53,721 nt of DNA. Source: an uncultured bacterium (GTDB taxonomy: Bacteria; Bacillota; Clostridia; Lachnospirales; Lachnospiraceae). Of the stretch, positions 24,431 through 31,846 are shown one piece after another; the stretch's first letter is position 1, and each line of letters starts with the position of its first letter. Location of the stretch: the NCBI GenBank assembly GCA_905215155.1, contig CAJMPJ010000023.1:1-53721 (forward strand), written 5' to 3'. A program made the translations under genes and the position numbers. The notes under the pieces were generated by a model. It saw only the letters and a program-made list of their open reading frames with translations, searched no databases and was not told where the DNA came from.

Positions 24431-26449
24431 CTACAAAAGCATGGAGATATAGTGGATCTCCAGCTCATAAATGCCATCTGGTGAGGTAATGGAGATAATA
24501 TCTCCAAAGCTGACGCTGTACTGGATCTTTTTGCATACTATAGAACTTCCCAGCATGATGGAAGCATCGGAAGAATGGTACAATATCATTCGCCTGTCTT
24601 CATCTGCAATGAGGAAAATCTGGTCAAGTCCCAAAGCCTTGGAGGCTTCCGGATAATCTTTCATTAAATCGCCAAAACTGACCCGGTTATCCTTGATTTT
24701 ATACATAGGAAACGTAAGCGGCGGAATCTCTTCTTCGTCTTCCGGCTGATCAATAAAGTAAGCATCCATCTTTCCCTGAAAACGGTTTTGTGCTTTTTTT
24801 TCTGTTATGACCTCAAGCTCAGGTTTTGGTTTGTGGAAGATCCGCCAGATAACGGCTCCTGCAGCAAGAGCTGCCAGAGCGAAAGCCCACCAATATGCTT
24901 TCCATAAAGGAATGATAGAAATATTATAGCTGTAGGATATGGCTGATTCCCCATCAGAAACTTTGATAACCAGGGGCTGTCTGCCTGCTTTCAACGCTTT
25001 GACCGAAAGCACACCGTTGTCCAGACTGACTTTTGCTGCTTCTGTTTCATTCTTTTCTAAGGAGTAGGTGAGCCCATCCCCATCGGTGTCTTTAAAGAAT
25101 TCATTAAGCGTAAGCTTCTTTTCCTTGCTCAATGGATTCAATCCTAACTGCTCCGGCAGTTCTCCTGCAGGAGGTGTATTTACTACCTGCAGCCGCACGG
25201 TATGAAATACACAGGATTCCATTACATCATCCAGACGGCTGTCGATGTAGTATGTACCTGACTGAGTCAAATTCACTTTTCCGGTTATCACACCGCCTTC
25301 AATAGCTGTATCCAAAACGGTACGCCCATTGGCAGACTGTCCGTCCGCATAAAGTTCTACTTTAGGAGTGAAATTCTTATAAAATGCTTCATCGGTTATG
25401 ACCGTACCATTCTTATCCTTAAAGTAGATCCGGTAAGGCAGGGGTTTATTCCTTCCTGTTGCCGTCTCTATCTCAAGAACCGGGGTTAAATCCCGATAGC
25501 TGATCAAATAAATCTTTAAGCCCTGGTCCTTTACGGTATTGGTCTGTATCGTCAATTCCCCGATGTCTTCCTTGACATCAGATAACTTTGCTACCGAATA
25601 ATGGACCAGATTCACCGGCTTTATCTGCTGATCTCCATAGACAACGGTGGTATCTCCGATCTGCTGGGGAGAAATCATTAATACGTCCATCTCATCCAGA
25701 TAAGCATCATCCAGTTTCACCCGAATGCTCTGGCTTCCTGCCCCGTAAATGCCATTGGTGATTTCCTGAATCCGGTAAGCCATGTTGGAATTAAAGATTC
25801 CATAAAGGACTTCAATCAACGTTTCCGGCTTCTCAACCGTATAGCTTTCCGCATTGGTCTGTTTTGCAATCTCTTTTAAAATTTCTTTGTTTCCATCGTA
25901 TTTTCCAAAGGCAACTGTATAAATGGGAATCCCCTGGGACTGACAGGCAGCCACAGTGTTCTTTAAATCGGAATTGGAATTATCCTTGGTCCTTCCGGTT
26001 GTAGAGCCGTTTAAATCGGTCTCGCCGTCGGAGATCAGGACAATCATGCGTTTTCGTCCGCTGTCCTGCCCGGACAATCCATAAGCATAGCTCAATCCCA
26101 GCCCTATGTCCGTATTACCGGAATAACCGGCAGAATCAATCTGTCCTTTTAAGGAATCCCGTTCCTCCTGGGTTTTCACAGAAACCGGTGCGGCGGATGA
26201 TACGATGCGGTCGTTGTATGCGACAAATCCGATTTTGATATCCGCACTGTGGACCGTGTCCACAAATGCCTTTACCATCCCGGTAGCCGTATGGTCTCTG
26301 TCATTGGCGGTCATGGAACCGCTGTAATCCATGACAAACGTCACATCAAGACCGTTCTGCTCACTGGCTATTTCCTCTGCCAGCGCACGGTGGGAGGAAA
26401 TAAAAACAAAACAAAATAGTACAAATACAATCCTTTTTAATCTCTTCAT
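24431..26449 (-). CDS. Secreted, membrane-anchored vWA protein
   Basis: 672 residues. A signal peptide (1-24, cleavage after ALA) is followed by a vWA domain with an intact MIDAS site: DYSGS near residue 41, SGNTDIGLGL (the Thr) and VLISDGETD. After two Ig/cadherin-like segments (GDGLTYSLEKNETEAAKVS) comes one membrane helix at about 517-538 and a 134-residue cytoplasmic tail rich in beta strands. It would expose an adhesive domain outside and a tail inside, so it could anchor the apparatus to the envelope or sense contact. It is the first gene of the system strand and has AAGGTGAG before the ATG. Confidence 0.85.
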   Translation of the reverse strand: MKRLKRIVFVLFCFVFISSHRALAEEIASEQNGLDVTFVMDYSGSMTANDRDHTATGMVKAFVDTVHSADIKIGFVAYNDRIVSSAAPVSVKTQEERDSLKGQIDSAGYSGNTDIGLGLSYAYGLSGQDSGRKRMIVLISDGETDLNGSTTGRTKDNSNSDLKNTVAACQSQGIPIYTVAFGKYDGNKEILKEIAKQTNAESYTVEKPETLIEVLYGIFNSNMAYRIQEITNGIYGAGSQSIRVKLDDAYLDEMDVLMISPQQIGDTTVVYGDQQIKPVNLVHYSVAKLSDVKEDIGELTIQTNTVKDQGLKIYLISYRDLTPVLEIETATGRNKPLPYRIYFKDKNGTVITDEAFYKNFTPKVELYADGQSANGRTVLDTAIEGGVITGKVNLTQSGTYYIDSRLDDVMESCVFHTVRLQVVNTPPAGELPEQLGLNPLSKEKKLTLNEFFKDTDGDGLTYSLEKNETEAAKVSLDNGVLSVKALKAGRQPLVIKVSDGESAISYSYNISIIPLWKAYWWAFALAALAAGAVIWRIFHKPKPELEVITEKKAQNRFQGKMDAYFIDQPEDEEEIPPLTFPMYKIKDNRVSFGDLMKDYPEASKALGLDQIFLIADEDRRMILYHSSDASIMLGSSIVCKKIQYSVSFGDIISITSPDGIYELEIHYISMLL

Positions 26450-26488
26450 AGATCTTACTCACCTTTGTTTCTGTTTTTTACTTACTCC

Positions 26489-26494
26489 AATATA
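26489..26494 (-). promoter_or_regulatory. Possible -10 box for the injection-system operon
   Basis: On the minus strand TATATT lies 40 bases before the vWA start. No convincing -35 hexamer sits 16-18 bases upstream, as expected for an activator-dependent promoter. Weak call. Confidence 0.35.
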
Positions 26495-26572
26495 CACCAA
26501 AAAATGACAAAAAAACCATTCATGTAAGAAATAACGGGTTAGATGTATGTTTTGGTAATTTTATGATGTTTT

Positions 26573-26608
26573 TAAACGTTTTACCCATAAATTTAAAACC
26601 GTTTTTTT
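26573..26608 (-). promoter_or_regulatory. Candidate LytTR-regulator direct repeat
   Basis: On the minus strand two half-sites share AAAACG and have GTT cores exactly 22 bases apart. One half-site, AACGTTTAA, matches the general LytTR consensus ([TA][AC][CA]GTTN[AG][TG]) at 8 of 9 positions; the other (ACGGTTTTA) matches less well. A 22-base period is typical of LytTR sites. It lies about 125 bases before the vWA gene, next to genes for a LytTR regulator. Confidence 0.45.
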
Positions 26609-26621
26609 GAATTAAGACAAA

Positions 26622-26660
26622 AATTAAGATGCATGATGATTATCATCACACATCTCAATT
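26622..26660 (-). terminator. Near-palindromic hairpin after the histidine kinase gene
   Basis: The near-palindrome (arms aagatg..tgatgat and atcatca..catct) folds into about 15 base pairs, followed on the minus strand by AATTTTTG. It should end the two-component operon and separates it from the vWA gene. Confidence 0.65.
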
Positions 26661-26664
26661 AAAT

Positions 26665-27972
26665 TTATATCCCCTCAGCTTCATATAAAATCGCCTTCAA
26701 GGTAAACACTCCATCTTTTCCTTCCGTGGCAAGAACCCCGTTATATTTGTCTGTTATTTTCCTCATAGAACCGATTCCAAGTCCATGGACCCCTTCTTTT
26801 TTTCTGGTGATTAATTTGCCATCCTTTGCTGTTTTTATATCTCCCGCATATCGGTTTTGAATACAGAAAATCAGACAGCCTCTCTCGTACTTGATCTCGA
26901 CCCACATGGCCCGTTTTTCCTCTTCCACATATTCCAGGGCTTCCACCGCATTGTCAAAGGCATTTCCCATAAGAATGCATAAATCCGTATCCTTGATCCC
27001 CAATTCTTTAGGAAGACTGATCCTGGTATCCAGACGGATGTTCTTTTTATGGGCTTCCCGGTACAGGTGGTTGACCAAAGAATCCACCACCAGATTCCCG
27101 GTCCATTCCTCCAGGTACTCTTTTTTCACCGTCTCTCCGATCATCTGATCCAATACCTCCATCAGTTTATCTTTTTCCTTCTGCTTTGCGAGTTCCTGGA
27201 TATAGATCAGCTTTTGTTTTAAATCGTGACGCTTTGTATGAAGCTCCATGGTTTCCTTGTCTTCCAGTTGCTTTTGTTGTTGAAACAATTCCAATTGTTT
27301 CACATACATGCTCTCATTACGCTTGATTCTGGCTTCCTCGACCCGCATCAGATAGGCAGGATAAACCAGCAAGTGAAGAACAATCATTCCTGCTGTTCCC
27401 AGTAAAAGCCAGCGTAAATTATCTACGTTTTGGGAAGCAGACTGTTCGGCTGCCATATAAAAGGCAAAATATACCGTCATGGCTGCTACAAACGGCATGA
27501 TAAAAAAGACCCCCTGCACAGAAGCCTCATCCCCTGCTCCTTTCCGCTTCATATAGCTCCGAATTCCAAAAATCAGAACAAGCAGGGCAAACTTTGACAG
27601 CCACAAAGAAACCATCACCCAGTTTTGTCCTTCTCCTGCCCACAGCTTTGTTCCAATCGAAAAAAACATATCAAGAAGCAGCCAGAGAGCGGCTAAAAGG
27701 CCAGGAAAGGTCCACCGCTTCCACAGCGGAGAAGCATATCCTGTCATTCCGGTAAATCCTATGGTTACCAGCGTTCCAAACATAAAAAATGCAGGATTAT
27801 ACATTATATCACTCATCGTGCCGTACAACTGCCATAAAAAGAAAAGCAGCCATTTTGCTGCCTTCCCTTTACCGCTTTTTGCGGTTAAAAATATATCCAG
27901 ATATACCTTGGCAACCAGTACCCCAAAAAGGGAAAAACTGACGTTACCCGCAATCCATAATCCTTCCTTCAT
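26665..27972 (-). CDS. GHKL-type sensor histidine kinase (LytTR partner)
   Basis: 435 residues from ATG at 27972, which makes an ATGA overlap with the regulator stop; a GTG start 12 bases earlier also exists. About six membrane helices fill the first 210 residues. Then come a coiled coil, an H box with HTKRHDLKQKL (His about 249), an N box NAFDNAVEAL and a G box GVHGLGIGSM. This layout is the AgrC/VirS-like GHKL class that pairs with LytTR regulators. Ligand unknown. Its location next to the injection system suggests control of that system. Confidence 0.9.
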   Translation of the reverse strand: MKEGLWIAGNVSFSLFGVLVAKVYLDIFLTAKSGKGKAAKWLLFFLWQLYGTMSDIMYNPAFFMFGTLVTIGFTGMTGYASPLWKRWTFPGLLAALWLLLDMFFSIGTKLWAGEGQNWVMVSLWLSKFALLVLIFGIRSYMKRKGAGDEASVQGVFFIMPFVAAMTVYFAFYMAAEQSASQNVDNLRWLLLGTAGMIVLHLLVYPAYLMRVEEARIKRNESMYVKQLELFQQQKQLEDKETMELHTKRHDLKQKLIYIQELAKQKEKDKLMEVLDQMIGETVKKEYLEEWTGNLVVDSLVNHLYREAHKKNIRLDTRISLPKELGIKDTDLCILMGNAFDNAVEALEYVEEEKRAMWVEIKYERGCLIFCIQNRYAGDIKTAKDGKLITRKKEGVHGLGIGSMRKITDKYNGVLATEGKDGVFTLKAILYEAEGI

Positions 27973-28691
27973 ATGTGACACCACTCCATTGCCTCATATA
28001 AATTGACTTCCACTTCCTTTTTGCGGCTTCGGCTGACCGGCAGACAAACTCCATCCATTAATTCCACAATTTCCGCAGAAAACCTGGAAATCCGCAAGTA
28101 ACTGACCAGATAAGACTTATGTATCCGCACAAACCGCAGCTTTTGTCCCCTTAATTCCTCTTCAATGGCTTCCAGATTCTTATAAAGTCTGTAACGTCCG
28201 CTGTCGCAGATGATCTCTGTCATCCGTCCCTTGCTTTCAAAATAAATTACTTCTTTCAGCTGCACCTTATAATCCGACCGGTCATAACGAAACCGGTAAT
28301 ACTGGTCTTGCGTTCCGATCATTTTTAATATGTGATTGAATGTATCGGTAAATTCATTCTTCCTGATGGGTTTTACAAGAAACCCAATGGGCGCAGCTAA
28401 AAACGCTTCCTTCATATAACTTTCATAAGATGTTACAAAAACCATCTGTACGGTACGATCCATTTCACGAATCTTCTTTGCTGCTGCCATACCGCTTAAA
28501 TTGGGCATCTCAATATCCATGTAAATGATATCAAAACGCTTTCCTTTCATTACTGCTTTAACGATCTCATCCCCATCTGCATAGGCTTCAACCTCTAAAT
28601 TCAATCCGGTTTCATCTCCCAATTCCTGCAGATATTTTTTCATTTCCAACAGCAGCAGACGGTCATCATCGCACAAACCAATTTCCAACAT
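27969..28691 (-). CDS. LytTR-family response regulator
   Basis: 240 residues from ATG at 28691, chosen because AGGGGGTGAGG precedes it and because it opens with the receiver strand MLEIGLCDDD; an upstream extension to 28850 has no such fit. Receiver domain: acidic DDD pocket at 8-10, phospho-Asp in IIYMDIEMPN near 58, and K in VKPIRK. The C-terminal LytTR DNA-binding domain runs from about 140 (YFESKGRMTEII, then VRIHKSYLVSYLRISRF). It is translated together with the kinase. Confidence 0.92.
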   Translation of the reverse strand: MLEIGLCDDDRLLLLEMKKYLQELGDETGLNLEVEAYADGDEIVKAVMKGKRFDIIYMDIEMPNLSGMAAAKKIREMDRTVQMVFVTSYESYMKEAFLAAPIGFLVKPIRKNEFTDTFNHILKMIGTQDQYYRFRYDRSDYKVQLKEVIYFESKGRMTEIICDSGRYRLYKNLEAIEEELRGQKLRFVRIHKSYLVSYLRISRFSAEIVELMDGVCLPVSRSRKKEVEVNLYEAMEWCHI

Positions 28692-28793
28692 GGCCTCACC
28701 CCCTACTATATGGATAATAGCATAAATTTTGTTACAATTTCCAATATTTTTAACTTTTTCAGCATATAATGAAATTCGACATATTTCAACCCA

Positions 28794-28828
28794 AGTGCTA
28801 AAATTATACACTTTGAGTGCCAAAATTT
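28794..28828 (-). promoter_or_regulatory. Direct repeats around the regulator promoter
   Basis: On the plus strand agtgctaaaatta and agtgccaaaattt repeat with a 22-base period. A minus-strand TATAAT (28803-28808) lies inside the first repeat, and no good -35 is present. The repeat lacks a GTT core, so it is not an obvious LytTR site, but spacing and place suggest autoregulation. The rest of the 396-base gap 28692-29087 holds only a plus-strand TATAAT at 28928-28933 and the leader of the next gene. Confidence 0.4.
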
Positions 28829-29087
28829 GCACACTTGCATACCGAATCACCGTTTTATCTTCGACACCAGAATGGGCGGTTGAAAAATTCCCTTAGATTC
28901 CGGCATATACACGCTTTATTTCTATGATATAATGGAAGCAATTCATGAAATGAAGCGCTGAACGTATGAAGGTGATGGAATTTGACGGAGACTGGCAGAT
29001 TGGAGAAATAGTTAGAAGCAATCGGAAACAGGACATGCTGTTGTCTTGTTTTCTGTGACAGGATTTTTATAAAAGGAGGACACATCA

Positions 29088-29795
29088 ATGATACAGAAAC
29101 AAATAAAAAGTTATGATGATTTTGTAGAAACCCTGTTGGAGGCCGGCTTTTCTATGGGAGGAGGAAACAGCGAAGGAATTTATTCGGTCATCCCCTGGAA
29201 CTGGAACCAGGAACCTCCTTATGATACACCGGTCCGCTGGCATACCGGGGACCCGGATACCGACCCTTGGGAATGGCGGATCAGGGTTTTGGATGAGCGT
29301 AAGGACATTGCGTATGCCAAACTGTTCTTTAAAAAGAGCGGTTATATGACCAAAGACTGGATTCCATATTTTATGGCTGTCCGAAGAGGAAACCGGACGC
29401 TGGAAGAGGAATACGCAAACGGGGCCATCAGCCATCAGGCAAAACGGATTTACAAAACCGTTTTAGAACACGGAACGCTGCCTTTGCATTCCATTAAGGA
29501 ACTTGCTGGTTTCAGCAAAGAAGACAAGTCTCAATTTGAACGGGGATTAGTGGAATTGCAGACAAAAATGTTTTTGACCATGTGCGGCAGGCAGCAGAAA
29601 ATAAACCAAAAGGGGGAAGAATACGGCTGGTCATCCACCGTTTTTTGTACCATCGAAAGTTTTTGGGGGGAGGATGTGTTAGAAAAAGCTGACATGGTAG
29701 AAACAAAGGAGGCCATTGAAAAAATATCAGAGCGTATCCTTTTCTTAAACCCCCACGCAGAACCAAAGAAGATATTAAAATTTATCAAAGGTTAA
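29088..29795 (+). CDS. AlkZ-related (winged-helix) protein
   Basis: 235 residues, soluble. The region SHQAKRIYKTVLEHGTLPLH followed by SIKELAGFSKEDKSQFERGL and LQTKMFLTMCGR is the winged-helix part seen in AlkZ/YcaQ-type DNA glycosylase relatives. The QxQ-type catalytic motif of the true glycosylases is not seen, so enzymatic activity is doubtful. AAAGGAGG lies 8 bases before ATG. It is the first plus-strand gene after the injection-system strand and I see no link between them. Confidence 0.65.
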   Translation: MIQKQIKSYDDFVETLLEAGFSMGGGNSEGIYSVIPWNWNQEPPYDTPVRWHTGDPDTDPWEWRIRVLDERKDIAYAKLFFKKSGYMTKDWIPYFMAVRRGNRTLEEEYANGAISHQAKRIYKTVLEHGTLPLHSIKELAGFSKEDKSQFERGLVELQTKMFLTMCGRQQKINQKGEEYGWSSTVFCTIESFWGEDVLEKADMVETKEAIEKISERILFLNPHAEPKKILKFIKG

Positions 29796-29873
29796 TACTT
29801 TCAATTTGACGTTCGTTGACCGGGCAGAGAAATTATAGAATTTTGCGTATTGGCTCTCATTGACAGGGTCTGT

Positions 29874-29924
29874 AGTATTCTGTTGCGGAGCATCATTTAA
29901 ACGTTTCTGATGCTCCGGAATACT
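29874..29924. repeat. Long imperfect inverted repeat
   Basis: agtattc and gaatact plus cggagcatca and tgatgctccg pair over 17 bases, with one 5-base bulge and a 12-base loop. No T-run follows on either strand, so it is not a classical terminator. It lies in the 194-base gap between the AlkZ-like gene and the orphan DUF4280 gene. It may end the mRNA of either gene or be a remnant of a small mobile element. Confidence 0.5.
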
Positions 29925-29989
29925 GTATCCTGCGTTTTCACTAAGAACCGTAGATCTTTGGATCAATTAGAAAGAAATCCAGGGGGGGC

Positions 29990-30316
29990 CTAGAACGGTT
30001 CGATCCGTATGACCCCTCCGCATAAACAGGATAAGACACTGTTACTATAAAGCACCGGTTCCCCATTGATTTTATGATCCATATCTTTGATCAGCCATGG
30101 AATCAAAACCACAGGAACACATGGCTGAGGGGGAGTCATCCGACTGCATGTACCAAAACAGGTGAAATTGATTCCAGGCTTGTAATCCATGACGGAAGCC
30201 TGATTTTTGTCCCCAATAACCGCACCATGACTGACCGGAACCTTTAAGCAGCACCCGCAGCTTCCCATGGAGCATTTTAATGTAACCCCTTCAACCACCT
30301 CAAACTTATCACTCAT
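29990..30316 (-). CDS. DUF4280 PAAR-like protein, orphan short copy
   Basis: 108 residues from ATG at 30316, where AGAGG lies about 8 bases upstream; an earlier ATG at 30349 is less likely. Cys motifs match DUF4280: LKCSMGSCGCCLKV, FTCFGTCSRMTPP, then LSCLCGGVIRI. It lacks the Lys-rich insertion of the copy in the main cluster and is close to a minimal domain. It stands alone, 1.3 kb upstream of the two-component pair, with no effector beside it in the window. It could tip the same spike or be left over from another cargo cassette. Confidence 0.85.
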   Translation of the reverse strand: MSDKFEVVEGVTLKCSMGSCGCCLKVPVSHGAVIGDKNQASVMDYKPGINFTCFGTCSRMTPPQPCVPVVLIPWLIKDMDHKINGEPVLYSNSVLSCLCGGVIRIEPF

Positions 30317-30370
30317 ATGTAATACCTCTCTCAAAATAAATTGTATCATTGAATAATCCCTTAAAATTGT

Positions 30371-30414
30371 GCAGGCTCCTTAGAAGCCTGCTTCTTTTAT
30401 TGGAAAAAGCAGGC
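30371..30414 (-). promoter_or_regulatory. Competing hairpins in the leader of the orphan DUF4280 gene
   Basis: Three segments gcaggct (30371-30377), agcctgc (30385-30391) and agcaggc (30408-30414) allow two exclusive hairpins that share the middle arm. The rest of the 240-base gap 30317-30556 shows nothing else. This resembles an attenuator, but neither hairpin has a strong T-run on the minus strand. Confidence 0.4.
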
Positions 30415-30556
30415 ATTCCAGGAGCATCTGTTATCCAGAAGAAGTCCGCACCGGATTTTAATTTCAATATATACGATATTTAGAGAAAAAGGAGCATTAT
30501 GTAAAAAATAACCGTTTGTAAGTAAAAACAGGCATGTTTTTTATCCCGTACAGCCC

Positions 30557-31060
30557 TTAATCAGCTTTTAATACTTTTACGATTTCCCCTACAAAGCACT
30601 GATGATAGTCTTTTTCCGGATAAAGTTTAGAATCCAGGGATTTATCTATAAACCCGGCAGGATCAACGCTCTGCTTATAAAGCTTTTTGCATATGAGCAC
30701 AAGCTTTGCCTCTGAAAAATAGGGAGCATCTCCATCAAAGAACGGAGTAAGCCCGGATTCTTTCGCCTTATCCACTTCCCGGCCGGAATTGGAACCGCAG
30801 TAGGAAAGGGCCGAACGGTACTTCTCATCAAAAAAATTGAGTGCATAATAATCTTCCCGGTCCACAAATTCCAGGGTATACCTTTGAGGGCGAAGTACAA
30901 TGGTGGATACATTTTTGCCCCACATCACTCCGATTCCTCCCCAGCTGGCGGTCATCATATTAAAACTGTTTTCATTTCCGGCAGAAATAAGCATCCAGTC
31001 CTTTCCTATTTGTGTAACAGGATTTACCGGCACATCTAAAAGATTTACTTCTCTTAACAT
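30557..31060 (-). CDS. Flavin reductase-like FMN-binding protein
   Basis: 167 residues. It has the split-barrel flavin-reductase pattern: SFNMMTASWGGIGVMWGKNV, then TLEFVDREDYYALNFFDEKY and a late HQCFVGEIVKVL. Such proteins bind FMN and act in flavin or cofactor reduction; the specific substrate is unknown. GGAGG lies 7 bases before ATG. Transcribed away from TspO, alone. Confidence 0.8.
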   Translation of the reverse strand: MLREVNLLDVPVNPVTQIGKDWMLISAGNENSFNMMTASWGGIGVMWGKNVSTIVLRPQRYTLEFVDREDYYALNFFDEKYRSALSYCGSNSGREVDKAKESGLTPFFDGDAPYFSEAKLVLICKKLYKQSVDPAGFIDKSLDSKLYPEKDYHQCFVGEIVKVLKAD

Positions 31061-31245
31061 TTCATTACCTCCATATCATGAAAATTCAATCCGTCTCTAT
31101 CCTATTATAAGATGGGGACTGAAACAAAATTCCTCACTTCAAGATCAAATATTATTTATGGCAAGCTTACCGGATTCCCTTATCAAAGGGATATTTTTTT
31201 ATTTGCCGAATATATAGTATTAATTACTGATACAGGAGACCGCCT

Positions 31246-31710
31246 ATGTCTGCAAACAGAAAAAAGCTATTGGCCTATATCCTATTTCCTTTGATTGTCG
31301 GCGCGATTTCAGGGTTTCTTTCCAGAAACGGCATGAATATGTACAGCTCCTTAAACCGGCCGCCCTTATCCCCTCCTGGCTGGGTATTTCCATTGGTGTG
31401 GACTATTTTATACATACTTATGGGCATAAGTTCCTATCTGATCGCCTCCTCTCCTTCTCCCAAAAAGCGGGAAGCCCTGTTGCTGTACGCAGTTCAGCTG
31501 TTTCTTAATTTTATCTGGAGTCCCATATTCTTTGGACTGAAGAATTATTTACTGGCATTTATCGTTCTTTTGCTTTTGTGGTATGCGATCTTTAAAATGA
31601 TCCGTTCTTTTTTTCAGGTCGATTTCACAGCCGCACTGCTCCAAATTCCCTATCTCCTATGGGTCACCTTTGCCGGATACTTAAACCTGGCAATCGTCTT
31701 TATAAATTAA
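31246..31710 (+). CDS. tspO: TspO/MBR-family membrane protein
   Basis: 154 residues, five membrane helices. The signature PPLSPPGWVFPLVWTILYIL and the second motif NFIWSPIFFGLKN (WxPxFF) are clear. Family members bind porphyrins and related ligands and act in stress or tetrapyrrole regulation in bacteria. A long bidirectional terminator follows. Confidence 0.93.
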   Translation: MSANRKKLLAYILFPLIVGAISGFLSRNGMNMYSSLNRPPLSPPGWVFPLVWTILYILMGISSYLIASSPSPKKREALLLYAVQLFLNFIWSPIFFGLKNYLLAFIVLLLLWYAIFKMIRSFFQVDFTAALLQIPYLLWVTFAGYLNLAIVFIN

Positions 31711-31718
31711 TGGGAAAC

Positions 31719-31790
31719 AAAAGGGACCGGCGGAGACAACACTTTGAAAGAATAACGCCCTTTAAAGTGATGTCACCGCCGGTCCTTTTT
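31719..31790. terminator. Bidirectional terminator between tspO and the purine permease
   Basis: A ten-base stem ggaccggcgg/ccgccggtcc is extended by A/T pairs at the base (tttttt on the plus strand) and by an inner acacttt/aaagtgat pairing. It serves tspO on the plus strand and possibly the permease operon on the minus strand. Confidence 0.85.
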
Positions 31791-31846
31791 ATCATGCGGA
31801 CTGGTTGTCCATAGCATCAGTCACCCGGCTGACCGGATGAAATCGG

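Noticed and set aside
1..26449. A standard Gram-negative type VI secretion system
   Set aside because: No TssJ, TssL, TssM or ClpV is visible and the genomic context is Firmicute; the cluster is related but different.
1..26449. A prophage
   Set aside because: No integrase, terminase, portal, capsid, holin or lysin gene is seen; tail-like genes are mixed with FHA, vWA and chaperone genes.
29775..29966. 63-codon minus-strand frame before the DUF4280 copy
   Set aside because: Overlaps the long inverted repeat, low-complexity reading, no ribosome site.
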